A stretch of DNA of 64,000 nucleotides from Tsukamurella paurometabola DSM 20162 (GTDB lineage: Bacteria; Actinomycetota; Actinomycetes; Mycobacteriales; Mycobacteriaceae): positions 3,596,001-3,660,000 of the forward strand of contig NC_014158.1 of NCBI RefSeq assembly GCF_000092225.1, given 5' to 3'. A program made the translations under genes and the position numbers. The number at the start of each line of letters is the position of its first letter. The stretch's first letter is position 1. The notes under the pieces are model-generated. The model worked only from the letters and a program-made list of their open reading frames with translations. It was not told the origin of the DNA and did not search any database. Positions 52,839 to 62,657 of this stretch are shown one piece after another.

Positions 52839-54029
52839 ATGACCACCGCCACCCAGCCGAAGCTGCGCATCGGCCGGTTCGAGCTCGACTCGCCGGTCGT
52901 GCTGGCGCCGATGGCGGGCGTCACCAATGTGGCGTTCCGCAGCCTGTGCCGCGAATTGGAGCGCGCACGCACCGGCACCGTGGCCGGGCTGTACGTGTGC
53001 GAGATGGTCACGGCTCGTGCGCTGGTCGAGCGGCACCCGGTCACGATGCACATGACCACCTTCGCCCCCGACGAGGATCCGCGCAGCCTGCAGCTGTACA
53101 CCGTGGATGCGCACTACACCTATGAGGCCGCGCGGATGATCGCCGAGGAGGGCCTCGCCGATCACCTCGATATGAACTTCGGCTGCCCCGTCCCCAAGAT
53201 CACCCGTCGCGGCGGCGGCTCGGCGCTGCCCTACAAGCGGAACCTGTTCGCCAGCATCGTCGACGCCGCCGTGCGCGGCATCGAAGACGGAGGGCAGGGC
53301 GGGCGCATCCCGGTCACCGTGAAATTCCGCATCGGCATCGACGACGAGCACCACACCCACCTCGACGCCGGCCGGATCGCCGCCGAACAGGGCGCGGTCG
53401 CCGTCGCGCTCCATGCCCGCACCGCCGCGCAGCGCTACTCGGGGCAGGCCGACTGGGATGAGATCGCCCGGCTCAAGGAGCACGTGCACCATCACTTCGG
53501 AGACGCCGTCCCGGTACTCGGCAACGGCGACATCTTCGCCGCCGAGGACGCCGTCACCATGATGGACCGCACCGGCTGCGACGGCGTGGTCGTGGGTCGC
53601 GGCTGTCTCGGCCGCCCGTGGCTGTTCTCCGAACTGTCGGCGGCGCTGAACGGCACCCCGATGCCGACGCCGCCGAATCTCGGCGAGGTCACCGAGATCA
53701 TGTACCGGCACGGCGAGCTGCTCGCCGCGCACCACGGCGAGGACAAGGGCATGCGGGAGATCCGCAAGCACGTCGCCTGGTACCTGCGCGGTTTCCCCGC
53801 CGGCGGCGAGCTGCGGACCCGGCTCGCCACCGTCAAGACACTCACCGACCTGCGCGCGCTGCTCGACACGCTGCCGCGCGATGTCCCCTTCCCGAAAGAC
53901 GCCGAGGGTCCGCGCGGCCGGCAGGGCACCCCCGGCAAGGTGGTGCTCCCGGACGGCTGGCTCGACGATCCGTGGGAGGCCGACGCGGCCGCCATGCCCG
54001 GCGCCGAGACGGAGACCAGCGGCGGGTGA
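52839..54029 (+). CDS. dus: tRNA-dihydrouridine synthase (DusB type)
   Basis: A 396-residue TIM-barrel flavoenzyme that reduces uridines in tRNA D-loops with NADPH. Motifs: VVLAPMAGVTNVAFR near the start (FMN), LDMNFGCPVPKITRRGGGSA with the catalytic Cys in NFGCP, PVTVKFRIGID, VALHARTAAQRYSG and GNGDIFAAEDA, then DGVVVGRGCLGRPW for phosphate binding. The C-terminal helical tRNA-binding domain ends in a non-conserved tail of about 50 residues. M. tuberculosis has the same neighbour (Rv0823c) between desA1 and the FHA/phoU genes. Confidence 0.93.
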   Translation: MTTATQPKLRIGRFELDSPVVLAPMAGVTNVAFRSLCRELERARTGTVAGLYVCEMVTARALVERHPVTMHMTTFAPDEDPRSLQLYTVDAHYTYEAARMIAEEGLADHLDMNFGCPVPKITRRGGGSALPYKRNLFASIVDAAVRGIEDGGQGGRIPVTVKFRIGIDDEHHTHLDAGRIAAEQGAVAVALHARTAAQRYSGQADWDEIARLKEHVHHHFGDAVPVLGNGDIFAAEDAVTMMDRTGCDGVVVGRGCLGRPWLFSELSAALNGTPMPTPPNLGEVTEIMYRHGELLAAHHGEDKGMREIRKHVAWYLRGFPAGGELRTRLATVKTLTDLRALLDTLPRDVPFPKDAEGPRGRQGTPGKVVLPDGWLDDPWEADAAAMPGAETETSGG

Positions 54030-54094
54030 AGCCGCGTTCACTTCGCATTCACCTACCGCTCAGCTGACAGCGACAAACCGTCAGAAATGGGCGT

Positions 54095-54100
54095 TATACT
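54095..54100 (+). promoter_or_regulatory. -10 element for leaderless phoU
   Basis: TATACT ends six bases before the phoU ATG (54107). This would start transcription at the first base of the start codon. No Shine-Dalgarno sequence is seen in the 10 bases before the ATG (CTGCGCTC). Confidence 0.6.
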
Positions 54101-54106
54101 GCGCTC

Positions 54107-54769
54107 ATGCGTACCGCGTACACCCAGCAGATGGCTGCGTTCAATGACATTCTCGGTGACATCTGCGGCAAGTCGGGTGTGGCCATGGAGAAGGCCACCA
54201 ACGCCCTGCTGCAGGCCGACCTGGAGCTCGCCGAAGAGGTGATCTCCGGTCACGACGAGATCGTCCGGCTGAGCCGCCGCGCCGAGGAGGAGGCCTTCTC
54301 CCTGCTCGCGCTGCAGGCGCCGGTCGCCAGCGACCTGCGCGTCGTGGTCTCCGGCTTCCAGATCGTCGCGGACGTCGACCGGATGGGCGCGCTCGCGCTG
54401 CACGTCGCGAAGGTCACCCGTCGCCGGTTCCCGAATAAGACGCTCCCCGAGGAGGTCAACGGCTACTTCGCGGAGATGGGCCGCCTCGCGGTCGAGCTCG
54501 CCAACTCCGCCCGCGAGGTGCTGCTCACGCAGGACCCGAAGCAGGCTGCGGAGATCGAGGAGCAGGACGACGCGATGGACGATCTGCACCGCCACCTGTT
54601 CACGGTGCTGATGGACCGGGACTGGAAGCACGGTGTGGCCGCCGCCGTCGACGTGACCCTGTTGGGCCGCTACTACGAGCGGTTCGCCGACCACGCCGTC
54701 GAGATCGGCCGCCGCGTCATCTTCCAGGCCACCGGCAACGCCGAGCCCACCGCCGACATCTCCAACTGA
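54107..54769 (+). CDS. phoU: Phosphate transport regulator PhoU (PhoY-like)
   Basis: A 220-residue all-helical protein with two PhoU repeats. Repeat one: [24 protein letters not shown] motif (E..ISGHDEI). Repeat two: [17 protein letters not shown] with the acidic metal-binding pattern, then [19 protein letters not shown]. PhoU inhibits phosphate signalling through the Pst transporter and, in mycobacteria, the SenX3-RegX3 system. It converges with the FHA gene and lies 1.2 kb from pstSCAB, on the opposite strand. A leaderless transcript is predicted. Confidence 0.93.
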   Translation: MRTAYTQQMAAFNDILGDICGKSGVAMEKATNALLQADLELAEEVISGHDEIVRLSRRAEEEAFSLLALQAPVASDLRVVVSGFQIVADVDRMGALALHVAKVTRRRFPNKTLPEEVNGYFAEMGRLAVELANSAREVLLTQDPKQAAEIEEQDDAMDDLHRHLFTVLMDRDWKHGVAAAVDVTLLGRYYERFADHAVEIGRRVIFQATGNAEPTADISN

Positions 54770-54775
54770 GCCGGC

Positions 54776-55891
54776 TCAGGCGCTCGCACCATCCTGCACC
54801 TGCAGGATCCGGCCGCCCAGGTGCAATTCCGTGCCCGGCGTGAGCGGCACCGGCTGACCGGGCGGCAGCCGCAGCGGCGCGGCAGCGGCCGGTGGCCGCA
54901 TCCACGTGCCGTTCGCCGATCCCACATCGACCGCGAGCAACTGCCAGCCGTCGATCCGGATCTCCACGTGTGCGCGCGATAACGCGCCCGTGCGGTCCTG
55001 CAGCACCACCGACGCGAGTCGGCCGGCGCCGTCGAACGAGCGGCCGCCACGCTGCGCGACATAGGCGGACGGGTCGCGGCCGATGACCATATCGGCCTCC
55101 ACCACGTAGGCGGCACCGTCATCGGCGACCAGCATGCCCAGCGGCGGGCGCGGCCCCGTCTCCAGCGGCGCACGCCGATCGACCAGCGCGCCGCACCGAC
55201 CGCAGTAGGCGGCGAACGGCGCGTTGAGGTGACCGAACGCGCAGCGCCGTCCTTCGACCAGCGGTCCCGCCGCAGGGACGTCGGACGCGACCTCCACCTC
55301 GTGTTCGGTCGCCGCGAACAGCGGGCTCACGCCCGTCGGCTCCTCGTTGGTCGGGGCATCGCCCGGGAACACATCGGTCGCGGCATCGATATCGGCGCCG
55401 GCGTCGAGGGAGGCATCCGACCAGAGCACCGCGCCCGCGCCGGGGACGGCGCCCCGCAGCAGGTGCAGGGCTGTCGGCCCGCACACCGGGCCCGGTGGCG
55501 GCGGCGGCCCGGTGGTGACCGTGACCACCGCGCCGGGCGGCAGCGGCGAGACCCGCTCGACGAAGCCCTCCTCGGCGCGCAGCGCGTGCAGTGGCGCGGC
55601 CGCCGCGGCGGAACCGAAGATGGCGATGGTGAGCGCCTGATCCACGGGTGTGCCTGCGACGCCGTGGATGAGCGCGCGAACGGTGGACTCGGTCACCTGC
55701 ACCACCACGAACGCGGGGCCGGAGATCGCCGCCACCGCCCTGGTGATGTCGTCGTCGGTGTCGAGCGCGGCGGTCAGTGCCGCCACCTCGTCGGGCCCGC
55801 CGACCGCGGGCGCGTCGACCACGAGCACCGCGTCCCGGACCCGGGCGACCACCCGGTCTCCCGGGAGCACGGTGCTGTACTGCGATGTCAT
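54776..55891 (-). CDS. FHA-domain protein with zinc-ribbon-like motif
   Basis: A 371-residue protein. The C-terminal FHA domain (about 270-365) has the pThr-binding signature: IGRDPSAYVAQRG, LSRAHVEIRIDGW and DVGSANGTWMRPP. A zinc-ribbon-like segment CAFGHLNAPFAAYCGRCGAL lies near 215-235. The N-terminal 150 residues resemble a degraded regulatory phosphatase-like or unrelated domain and are not recognised. FHA proteins read Ser/Thr-kinase phosphorylation. Rv0822c holds the same place in M. tuberculosis. Confidence 0.82.
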   Translation of the reverse strand: MTSQYSTVLPGDRVVARVRDAVLVVDAPAVGGPDEVAALTAALDTDDDITRAVAAISGPAFVVVQVTESTVRALIHGVAGTPVDQALTIAIFGSAAAAAPLHALRAEEGFVERVSPLPPGAVVTVTTGPPPPPGPVCGPTALHLLRGAVPGAGAVLWSDASLDAGADIDAATDVFPGDAPTNEEPTGVSPLFAATEHEVEVASDVPAAGPLVEGRRCAFGHLNAPFAAYCGRCGALVDRRAPLETGPRPPLGMLVADDGAAYVVEADMVIGRDPSAYVAQRGGRSFDGAGRLASVVLQDRTGALSRAHVEIRIDGWQLLAVDVGSANGTWMRPPAAAAPLRLPPGQPVPLTPGTELHLGGRILQVQDGASA

Positions 55892-55971
55892 CCGCCCACC
55901 GTACCGCCGGGTCGGTGGACCGTCGCGGTCCGGGATCGGCCGTGGCCCCGGGCACCGCTGAACAGCGTGGA

Positions 55972-56748
55972 TCAGCCGAATCGACCGGAGATGTAGTCCT
56001 CGGTGGCCTGCTGCTCCGGATTGGCGAACATCTTCTCAGTGGGGTTGATCTCGATCAGCTGTCCGGGCTTACCGGTGGCCTCGAGGTTGAAGAAGGCCGT
56101 CTGGTCGGACACGCGGGCCGCCTGCTGCATGTTGTGCGTGACGATGACGATCGTGTACTTCTGCTTGAGCTCGCCGATCAGATCCTCGATCGCCAGCGTC
56201 GAGATCGGATCGAGCGCCGAACAGGGCTCGTCCATGAGCAGCACATCCGGGCTCACCGCGATCGCGCGGGCGATGCACAGGCGCTGCTGCTGACCGCCGG
56301 AGAGGCCGCCACCGGGCTTGTTCAGCCGGTCCTTGACCTCGCCCCACAGATTGGCGCCGCGCAGCGACTGCTCGGCCACCTCGTCGAGCTTGGCCTTGCT
56401 GCGGATGCCCTGCAGCCGGAGGCCGGCGACCACGTTGTCGCGGATCGACATGGTGGGGAACGGGTTCGGCCGCTGGAAGACCATGCCGATGGTCTTGCGC
56501 ACGCCCACCGGATCGACGCCGGGTCCGTAGATGTCGGCACCGTCGAGGGTGATGTGGCCGTCGACGCGGGCGCCCGGGGTCACCTCGTGCATGCGGTTGA
56601 TCGACCGCAGCACCGTGGACTTACCGCAGCCCGACGGGCCGATGAACGCGGTCACCGAGTTCGGCGGGACGGAGAGGGAGACGTCCTGCACCGCGTGGAA
56701 CGCGCCGTAGTAGATGTTCAGGTCCTTGATGTCGAGGCGCTTCGCCAT
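55972..56748 (-). CDS. pstB: Phosphate ABC importer ATPase PstB
   Basis: A 258-residue ATPase from ATG 56748. Walker [10 protein letters not shown], PstB-typical [17 protein letters not shown], signature [16 protein letters not shown], Walker [18 protein letters not shown]-loop [13 protein letters not shown], and the ending EDYISGRFG all match PstB/PhoT. Last gene of pstSCAB, 14 bp after pstA. In M. tuberculosis phoT likewise adjoins mshD and phoU. Confidence 0.95.
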   Translation of the reverse strand: MAKRLDIKDLNIYYGAFHAVQDVSLSVPPNSVTAFIGPSGCGKSTVLRSINRMHEVTPGARVDGHITLDGADIYGPGVDPVGVRKTIGMVFQRPNPFPTMSIRDNVVAGLRLQGIRSKAKLDEVAEQSLRGANLWGEVKDRLNKPGGGLSGGQQQRLCIARAIAVSPDVLLMDEPCSALDPISTLAIEDLIGELKQKYTIVIVTHNMQQAARVSDQTAFFNLEATGKPGQLIEINPTEKMFANPEQQATEDYISGRFG

Positions 56749-56762
56749 GACTGTTCTCCTTG

Positions 56763-57677
56763 TTACTTCGTCTTGGGGGCGAGCAGCCGGGACATCAGGG
56801 CCGCGAGACCGCTGGCGATACCGACCAGGATGACCAGCGTCAGGGCCGCACCCCAGGCGCGGTACTCGCCGACGGCGCCCGGGTTGTTGCGGTACTGGTC
56901 GTAGATGAACAGCGGCAGCGACGACATGTTGCCGTTGAAGATGTCGTAGTTCATACGGTCGCTGATACCCACCAGCAGCAGCACCGGTGCGGTTTCGCCG
57001 ACCACGCGGGCGATGGCCAGGAAGACGCCGGAGACCATGCCCGACGCGGCCGTCGGAAGCACGATCCGCACGATGGTCTTCCACTTGGGAACGCCGAGCG
57101 CGTAGGAGGCCTCACGCAGCTCGTGCGGCACCAGTTTGAGCATCTCCTCGGTCGAGCGGACCACCACGGGCACCATGAGCAGGATCAAGGCCAGGCTCAC
57201 CGCGAACGCGGACTGCGGCATGCCGAAGGTGGTGATCCACACGCCGAAGATGAACAGGGTGGCCACGATCGACGGGATGCCCGCGAGCACGTCGACCATG
57301 AAGGTGGTGATCCGGCCGAGCCGAGTGCCCTCGGCGTACTCGACGAGGAAGATGCCCACCATCACACCGATCGGCACCGAGAACAGGGTGGCGACGCCGG
57401 CCTGGACGAGCGTGCCGTACAGCGCGTGCCGGATGCCGCCGGCGTAGGAGTCGGGCGCCACCCGGGTCATGGACTTCGTCCACCACTCGGGATCGAGGAT
57501 CGCGGGCAGACCGTTGGCGATCACCATGTACAGCAGCGAGACCAGCGGGGCCAGCGCGAGGAGGAAGCACGCGCCGAAGATGATCGCCGCGGCATTGTTC
57601 TTGATCCGCCGCGACGTGGAGGTGCGGTGGAAGACGACGTCCGTCTTGGCGACGGAATCCAGGTCTGCGGTGGTCAT
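56763..57677 (-). CDS. pstA: Phosphate ABC importer permease PstA
   Basis: A 304-residue, six-helix permease whose ATG overlaps the pstC stop (ATGA). Family blocks: [40 protein letters not shown] and the EAA-type loop [20 protein letters not shown]. Forms the channel with PstC. Confidence 0.94.
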   Translation of the reverse strand: MTTADLDSVAKTDVVFHRTSTSRRIKNNAAAIIFGACFLLALAPLVSLLYMVIANGLPAILDPEWWTKSMTRVAPDSYAGGIRHALYGTLVQAGVATLFSVPIGVMVGIFLVEYAEGTRLGRITTFMVDVLAGIPSIVATLFIFGVWITTFGMPQSAFAVSLALILLMVPVVVRSTEEMLKLVPHELREASYALGVPKWKTIVRIVLPTAASGMVSGVFLAIARVVGETAPVLLLVGISDRMNYDIFNGNMSSLPLFIYDQYRNNPGAVGEYRAWGAALTLVILVGIASGLAALMSRLLAPKTK

Positions 57678-58723
57678 CCGTTCACCCGTCCCCCGCCGAT
57701 CCAGCGGGCGACCGCGTTCACCACGAAGGTGAGCACGAACAGCACGAGGCCGGCGGCGATGTAGGCGCCGCGCTGATCGACGTTGTCGAACTCAGCGGCG
57801 GCGGAAGCGATCTTCGATGCGAAGGTGTAGCCGCTGTCGAACAGCGACCAGATGGAGTTCTTGGTGGCGGCGAACAGGATGATCAGCACCGCGATGGTCT
57901 CGCCGAGGGCACGACCGAGGGCCAGCATGGAGCCGGCGACGATGCCCGAGCGCCCGTACGGGAACACGGTGAGCCGGATGACCTCCCACTTGGTGGCGCC
58001 CAGGGCAAGCGCGGCTTCCTGGTGCGCGACCGGGGTCTGGCGCAGCGCCTCACGGGTGATCGAGGTGATGATCGGCAGGATCATGATCGCCAGCACGATG
58101 CCGGCGGTGAACACCGTCGACCCGAGCGACAGTTCCACGTTGCCGGTCTTGAACAGGAAGAACCAGCCGAGGTTCTCGTTGAGCCAGCGCTGCAGCGGCA
58201 CCAGGAAGGGCGCGAGCACGAAGATGCCCCACAGGCCGTAGATGATCGACGGTACCGCGGCCAGCAGGTCGATCACGGCACTCAGCGGCCGCGACAGGCG
58301 CGCCGGCACGTATTGCACCAGGAAGGTGGCGATACCCACGGCCACCGGGACCGCGAGGATCAATGCCATCACCGACGAGAGCACGGTGATCTTGAACAGT
58401 TCGAGGATGCCGAACCGCATGTTGCTCGGGTTGGTCTGCCATTCCGAGCTGGTGAGGAAGTTGACGTTGTTCTTGGTCAGCGCGGGAATCGCCTGCACGA
58501 CGAGTTGCAGGAAGATCAGCGCGATGACGGCGACCAGAAGGGCACCGGAGGCGTAGGCCGCCCATCGGAACAGCTTCTCCATCCGCCCGGAGTCGGCCGA
58601 TTCCGTGAAGTCCACTTTCTCGCCCACGACAACAGTGTCCGTGTCCGCGTGGGATGTCGTCTCGGGTTCCGCGTCGCGCGTCGCCGAATCTTCCGTTGCC
58701 ATCTGTCCCTGTTCCGCCATCAC
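57674..58723 (-). CDS. pstC: Phosphate ABC importer permease PstC
   Basis: A 349-residue permease starting with GTG 58723 (AAGG eight bases upstream) or ATG 58720. A polar N-terminus of about 50 residues precedes six helices. Blocks: [20 protein letters not shown] and [20 protein letters not shown] (EAA loop). Its start lies 78 bp after pstS; a 16-bp-stem hairpin fills that gap and may lower expression of the permease and ATPase genes relative to the binding protein. Confidence 0.94.
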   Translation of the reverse strand: MMAEQGQMATEDSATRDAEPETTSHADTDTVVVGEKVDFTESADSGRMEKLFRWAAYASGALLVAVIALIFLQLVVQAIPALTKNNVNFLTSSEWQTNPSNMRFGILELFKITVLSSVMALILAVPVAVGIATFLVQYVPARLSRPLSAVIDLLAAVPSIIYGLWGIFVLAPFLVPLQRWLNENLGWFFLFKTGNVELSLGSTVFTAGIVLAIMILPIITSITREALRQTPVAHQEAALALGATKWEVIRLTVFPYGRSGIVAGSMLALGRALGETIAVLIILFAATKNSIWSLFDSGYTFASKIASAAAEFDNVDQRGAYIAAGLVLFVLTFVVNAVARWIGGGRVNG

Positions 58724-58742
58724 GATAGCTACCTTCCCGCCC

Positions 58743-58779
58743 GACGGGGCGTCGCGCGGGTCACGCGCGACGCCTCGTC
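58743..58779 (-). terminator. Strong hairpin between pstS and pstC (attenuator/stabiliser)
   Basis: A 16-bp stem with one G-U pair (58743-58758 with 58764-58779) and a 5-base loop, almost entirely G/C. No U tract. Position between a binding-protein gene and its permease gene suggests partial termination or protection of pstS mRNA. Confidence 0.65.
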
Positions 58780-58801
58780 CGACGCTGACTGTGAAGTCCC
58801 G

Positions 58802-59926
58802 CTACTGGATCGAGTCGACCGAGGCGAGCAGCGTGGTCCGGAACGAGTCCGGGATGGGCGCGTAGCCCTGGCCGTCGAGCTGATCCTGCGCCGGCTTGCT
58901 CGCGGCGACCTTGAGGAAGGTCTTGATGCCCTTGGCGAGCTCGGCGTCCGAGTACTTCGAGCACACGATCTCATAGGTGGCCAGGACGATCGGGTACGCC
59001 CCGGCGGCCGTCGGCTTGTAGAAGCCCTCGGTGTCGATGACGAGGTCCTTGCTGCCCGGGTTCTTGAACTTGGCGGCCTCGATGGTCTTGGCGACCGACT
59101 CGCTCGAGAGCTTCACGGCCTCGGGGCCGGCGGAGGTGATGATGTTCGCGACCTGCAGCTTCTGCGCCTTGGCGAAGCTCCACTCGGCGTAGGTGATGGT
59201 GCCCTCGGCCTTGTTCACGGTGGCCGCGACGGCGGCGTTGCCGCTGGCGCCCTGGCCGGTGCCGCCCTTGAAGGCCTTGCCCTTCTTATCGGCGGACCAC
59301 TCGGCGGGCGCGGCCGAACCGAGGTACTTCTGGAAGTTCTCGGTGGTGCCCGACTCATCGGAGCGGAAGACCACGGTGATCGGCAGGTCGGGCAGCGTGG
59401 CGCCCTTGTTCTCCTCGGCGATCTCGGGGGCGTTCCACGTGGTGATCGCACCGCTGAAGATCTTCGCCAGCGTCGGGGCCGACAGGTTCACGGCGACGTC
59501 ACCGGGCAGCTTGTAGGCCACGGCGATCGGGCCGAAGACGAGCGGTAGGTTCAGGGCGGGCGCGCCGCACTTCTCCTCCGCCTTCTTGGCCTGGTCGGCG
59601 TTCAGCGGCGAGTCGGATCCGCCGAAATTGGTCAGGCCGGAGGTGAACTCGGTGATGCCCTGGCCCGAGCCGTTGCCGCTGTAGTCGACGTTGGCGCCGG
59701 AGCAGTCCTGGGCGAAGGTGTTCTTGAAGACCGTCATGGCGTTGGCCTGCGCGGTCGAGCCGCTGCCCTTGAGCTGCAGCTTGCCGTCGCACTGCACGCC
59801 GGAGCCGCCGGCGGCGGCGGAGCTGCCGGACGCGCCGCTCGACTCCTCGCTGCCACAGGCACTGAGGGTCAGGGTCAGGGCTGCGCCCGCGGCCACGGCC
59901 GCGATGGTTCCACGCTTGAAGTTCAC
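58802..59926 (-). CDS. pstS: Phosphate-binding lipoprotein PstS
   Basis: A 374-residue protein from GTG 59926, preceded by GGAGGA seven bases upstream; ATG 59950 is a weaker alternative. Signal peptide ends in a lipobox (TLTLSACG). Phosphate-binding motifs: KGSGSTAQANAM, ANVDYSGNGSGQGITEF, NFGGSDSPLN and VVFRSDESGTTENFQ. It captures phosphate outside the membrane for PstCAB. It has the strongest ribosome site of the operon, as expected for the subunit needed in excess. Confidence 0.95.
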   Translation of the reverse strand: MNFKRGTIAAVAAGAALTLTLSACGSEESSGASGSSAAAGGSGVQCDGKLQLKGSGSTAQANAMTVFKNTFAQDCSGANVDYSGNGSGQGITEFTSGLTNFGGSDSPLNADQAKKAEEKCGAPALNLPLVFGPIAVAYKLPGDVAVNLSAPTLAKIFSGAITTWNAPEIAEENKGATLPDLPITVVFRSDESGTTENFQKYLGSAAPAEWSADKKGKAFKGGTGQGASGNAAVAATVNKAEGTITYAEWSFAKAQKLQVANIITSAGPEAVKLSSESVAKTIEAAKFKNPGSKDLVIDTEGFYKPTAAGAYPIVLATYEIVCSKYSDAELAKGIKTFLKVAASKPAQDQLDGQGYAPIPDSFRTTLLASVDSIQ

Positions 59927-60019
59927 CGAGTTCCTCCGGTTAGGGGTCATGACGGATGCACCACGATGCGGGTGTTGCCTCGAACCTAGGGACACCGGGT
60001 GTCCGATTCGGGTGTGCGC

Positions 60020-60030
60020 GGTGAACGAAC
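60020..60030 (-). promoter_or_regulatory. Possible PHO-box-like element upstream of pstS
   Basis: On the minus strand the sequence TGTTCGTTCACCGCG contains GTTCNTTCACC, similar to GTTCACC direct-repeat units recognised by PhoP/RegX3-type regulators. It lies about 95 bases before the pstS start. Only one and a half units are present, so the call is tentative. Confidence 0.3.
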
Positions 60031-60054
60031 AGGAAACAGCGCCGGTCGACTGGC

Positions 60055-60933
60055 TTACGAGTGCGCGTACGCGACATGTCTTTCGTGTTCCGAAAAACCT
60101 AGTTTTGTGTACGTGTGCAGGGCCGCAGCGTTATCGCCCTCCACGTACAGCTCGACGGTATCGAGTTTGCGATCCGCCAGATAATGCAGGCCAACGGAGG
60201 TCAACAGGCGCCCGAGACCACGTCCCTGTCCCTCCGGTGCGACCGCTACGACGTACACCTCACCGAGTCCGGTGGCCGGGTCGGCGACCTTGGTCCAGTG
60301 GAAACCCAGCAGCCGCCCGTCGGCTTCGTCCGACCCGCTCCCACTGCCGATGGCGAGGAACAGGCCCGCCGGATCGAACCAGTCGGCGCCGGTCCGTTCC
60401 GCGATCTGCTCGGGCCCCCAGCCGCCCTGTTCGGGATGCCACGCGAAGGCGGCGTTGTTCACGGCCAGCAGCGCGGTGTCGTCGGCCGGGCCGGCGTAGG
60501 TGCGCACCGTCACCCCGTCCGGGGCCGACGGCGCCGGGTCGAGGTCGGCCAGAGGGCGGCGCAGGTTGAGCAGGGTGCGCACGGGGGTCAGGCCGAGCCG
60601 CGCGGCGACGGCGCGGGCGGGCGTCAGATCGCCGTGCGCCCACACTGTCGCGCCCGCCCCGGCCACGTCGAGCGCGGTGGCCACGAGCTCGCGGCCCAGG
60701 CCTCGTCCGCGGTGCGACGGTGCCACCACGGCCTCCACGGCGCCGGGCCCGCCGGCGGGCGGGATCACGATGCCGGCGTAGCCACCCTCGGCGACCACAT
60801 GCGGACCGGGGCCGGCGACGCCGAGACGGAACTGTTCGGAAAGGGGGCCGATTCCGTCGGCCGCCTGGGCCTCGGCGACGAGTGCGAGCACCGCCCCGGG
60901 ATCGGCGACGGGTCCGTGCACCACCTCGGCCAT
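60055..60933 (-). CDS. mshD: Mycothiol synthase MshD
   Basis: A 292-residue protein with two GNAT domains. Domain one has the CoA loop APSHRGRGLGRELVATALD. Domain two has VAVAPEGQGRGLGRLLTSVG and the ending ALHTYTKLGFSEHERHVAYA. It acetylates Cys-GlcN-Ins with acetyl-CoA, the last step of mycothiol synthesis, the main thiol of these actinomycetes. It follows the GlnR-like regulator (one-base overlap, TGATG at 60935-60931) and precedes pstS, as in M. tuberculosis Rv0818-Rv0819-Rv0820. Confidence 0.93.
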   Translation of the reverse strand: MAEVVHGPVADPGAVLALVAEAQAADGIGPLSEQFRLGVAGPGPHVVAEGGYAGIVIPPAGGPGAVEAVVAPSHRGRGLGRELVATALDVAGAGATVWAHGDLTPARAVAARLGLTPVRTLLNLRRPLADLDPAPSAPDGVTVRTYAGPADDTALLAVNNAAFAWHPEQGGWGPEQIAERTGADWFDPAGLFLAIGSGSGSDEADGRLLGFHWTKVADPATGLGEVYVVAVAPEGQGRGLGRLLTSVGLHYLADRKLDTVELYVEGDNAAALHTYTKLGFSEHERHVAYAHS

Positions 60934-61664
60934 CAGGCCTCCTCGGCTTCCTCGTACTCCTCGCCGGTGTCATCGCCGCGGTCGTTCTTTCCACGGGCGG
61001 GCCGCACGGCCTTGTAGCCCACGTTACGAACCGTGCCGATCATGCCCTCGTGCTCGGCGCCGAGCTTGGCGCGCAGGCGCCGCACGTGCACATCGACGGT
61101 GCGGGTGCCGCCGAAGAAGTCATAGCCCCACACCTCCTGCAGCAATTGGGCGCGGGTGAACACGCGGCCCACGTTCTGCGCGAGGAACTTCAGGAGTTCG
61201 AACTCCTTGTAGGTCAGGTCGAGCGGCTTGCCGCGCAGCCTCGCGGTGTAGGTGCCCTCGTCGATGAGCAGTTCGCCGAGCGTGATCTTGTCGGCCACCT
61301 CGTCCTCGGCGCCGCCGATGCGCCGCCCGGCGACCAGCCGCAGGCGCGCGTCGATCTCCGCGGGGCCGGTGGCCGGAAGGAGGAAGTCGTCGAGACCCCA
61401 GTCGGCGTTCGCCGCCACCAGACCGCCCTCGGTGAGCACCGCGACCACCGGGATCTGTCCGCCACCGGTGGTGCCGAGCAGCCGGCACAGACCGCGGGCC
61501 GCCACCAGATCGGTGCGGGCATCGACCAGCGCGACGTCGGCCGGACCCACCTCGAGCAGCGAGGAGACGTCTGCGGCCAGCGGGCGCACGGTGTGCGCGA
61601 GCAGCGACAGCGCGGGTAACACTCCGTCCGGATTCGGGTCGGACGTGAGCAGGATGAGATCCAA
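60933..61664 (-). CDS. Orphan GlnR-like winged-helix response regulator (Rv0818 lineage)
   Basis: A 243-residue regulator. TTG 61664 is the likely start (GGGGAGG upstream, receiver strand [14 protein letters not shown] follows). The receiver lacks a good acidic pocket: SDPNPDG replaces the usual DD, though [10 protein letters not shown] retains an Asp, as in atypical GlnR-type receivers. The OmpR-type winged helix is clear: [40 protein letters not shown] and [11 protein letters not shown]. An acidic C-terminal tail follows. It has no kinase partner nearby. It is coupled to mshD. Confidence 0.88.
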   Translation of the reverse strand: MDLILLTSDPNPDGVLPALSLLAHTVRPLAADVSSLLEVGPADVALVDARTDLVAARGLCRLLGTTGGGQIPVVAVLTEGGLVAANADWGLDDFLLPATGPAEIDARLRLVAGRRIGGAEDEVADKITLGELLIDEGTYTARLRGKPLDLTYKEFELLKFLAQNVGRVFTRAQLLQEVWGYDFFGGTRTVDVHVRRLRAKLGAEHEGMIGTVRNVGYKAVRPARGKNDRGDDTGEEYEEAEEA

Positions 61665-61781
61665 CGAGCCCTCCCCGGTGCATGACGGCGGACGAAACAA
61701 CAGGTGTCAGAATAGCGGTGGTCAGGGCACGGTGCGTGGACGGAGTGCCCGGACGCGGTTCGGGACGACGAGAGGCACGGT

Positions 61782-62609
61782 GTGGCGCAGGTATCGGGGC
61801 GGTCCTGGATTCGGCGCGGACTCATCGCACTGGCCGTACTGGTGGTGGCTCTGTTCCTCGCGGAACTGGGCACGGCGGCGACCGCCGAGTACCGGCTCTC
61901 CCGAGAACTGCGCGCGGCCGCCGACCTCGATTCCGATCCCGAGGTCACCGTCGGCGGGTTCCCGTACCTCACCTCGGGCGGGCACCACCCGAAGCTGACG
62001 ATCGCGGTTCCTTCGCAGGTGGGCGACCCGAAGGATCCGAAGAAGGCGCGCATCGAGGCGGAACTGACCGCCGTGGATCTCCCCGGGGCGGTGCTGCCGA
62101 CCTTCACCGCTGATACTCCGATCCGCGCGGGACACATCGAGTCGCGGGTACGGCTCGATCAGAAGACCTTCGGCCGGTACCTGGGCATCGTCGATCTCCA
62201 GGTGCACACTCCGGCACCGAAGCGGGCCGGTGCGGGCAGTCCGGCGGACGGCTATGTGAAGTCGGCCACGGGCGTGGTGCTGACGGGCGAGATCCCGCTG
62301 CCGACGCCGCAGCAACCCGCACGCACGGTGCTGATCTCGGTGGCGGCGGACTTCTCGGCGGTGGGTCAGGCGATCCACGTGCAGGCGACGCGGATCTACA
62401 CCGGCCCGGAGGACCATGCGAAGGCCGATCTCCTGCCCGGGGAGGAACCAGCGGTACTGGCGGCCTTCACCCGCACGCTGCCCGCGATGGCGCTGCCCTT
62501 CGCGGTGGCGGCGACCGGCGCCCGGGGCGAGAACGCCGATGTCGTCCTGCTCGGTGAGGCCGACGATGTCACGGTGACCCCGGGCGGTTTCTACCGTCCC
62601 GCGGCGTGA
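61782..62609 (+). CDS. lmeA: LmeA-family (DUF2993) phospholipid-binding envelope protein
   Basis: A 275-residue protein from GTG 61782. An N-terminal signal anchor (LIALAVLVVALFLAELGTAA) precedes a DUF2993 domain: VTVGGFPYLTSGGHHPKLTI, then the AELTAVDLPGAVLPTF segment and the repeated VRLDQKTFGRYLG-type strands, resembling TULIP-like lipid-binding folds. In mycobacteria LmeA (Rv0817c) binds phosphoinositides and supports lipomannan elongation. The gene is divergent from the GlnR-like regulator, the same placement as in M. tuberculosis. Confidence 0.85.
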   Translation: MAQVSGRSWIRRGLIALAVLVVALFLAELGTAATAEYRLSRELRAAADLDSDPEVTVGGFPYLTSGGHHPKLTIAVPSQVGDPKDPKKARIEAELTAVDLPGAVLPTFTADTPIRAGHIESRVRLDQKTFGRYLGIVDLQVHTPAPKRAGAGSPADGYVKSATGVVLTGEIPLPTPQQPARTVLISVAADFSAVGQAIHVQATRIYTGPEDHAKADLLPGEEPAVLAAFTRTLPAMALPFAVAATGARGENADVVLLGEADDVTVTPGGFYRPAA

Positions 62610-62644
62610 GATGGACCTCCCATGACGCGATCATCGCGGGTTCG

Positions 62645-62650
62645 GTATTC
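62645..62650 (+). promoter_or_regulatory. -10 element for the leaderless cysteine leader peptide
   Basis: TATTCT followed by seven bases (TGGCCGC) and then ATG at 62658. This spacing is that of leaderless mRNAs. No Shine-Dalgarno sequence lies before the ATG. Confidence 0.65.
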
Positions 62651-62657
62651 TGGCCGC

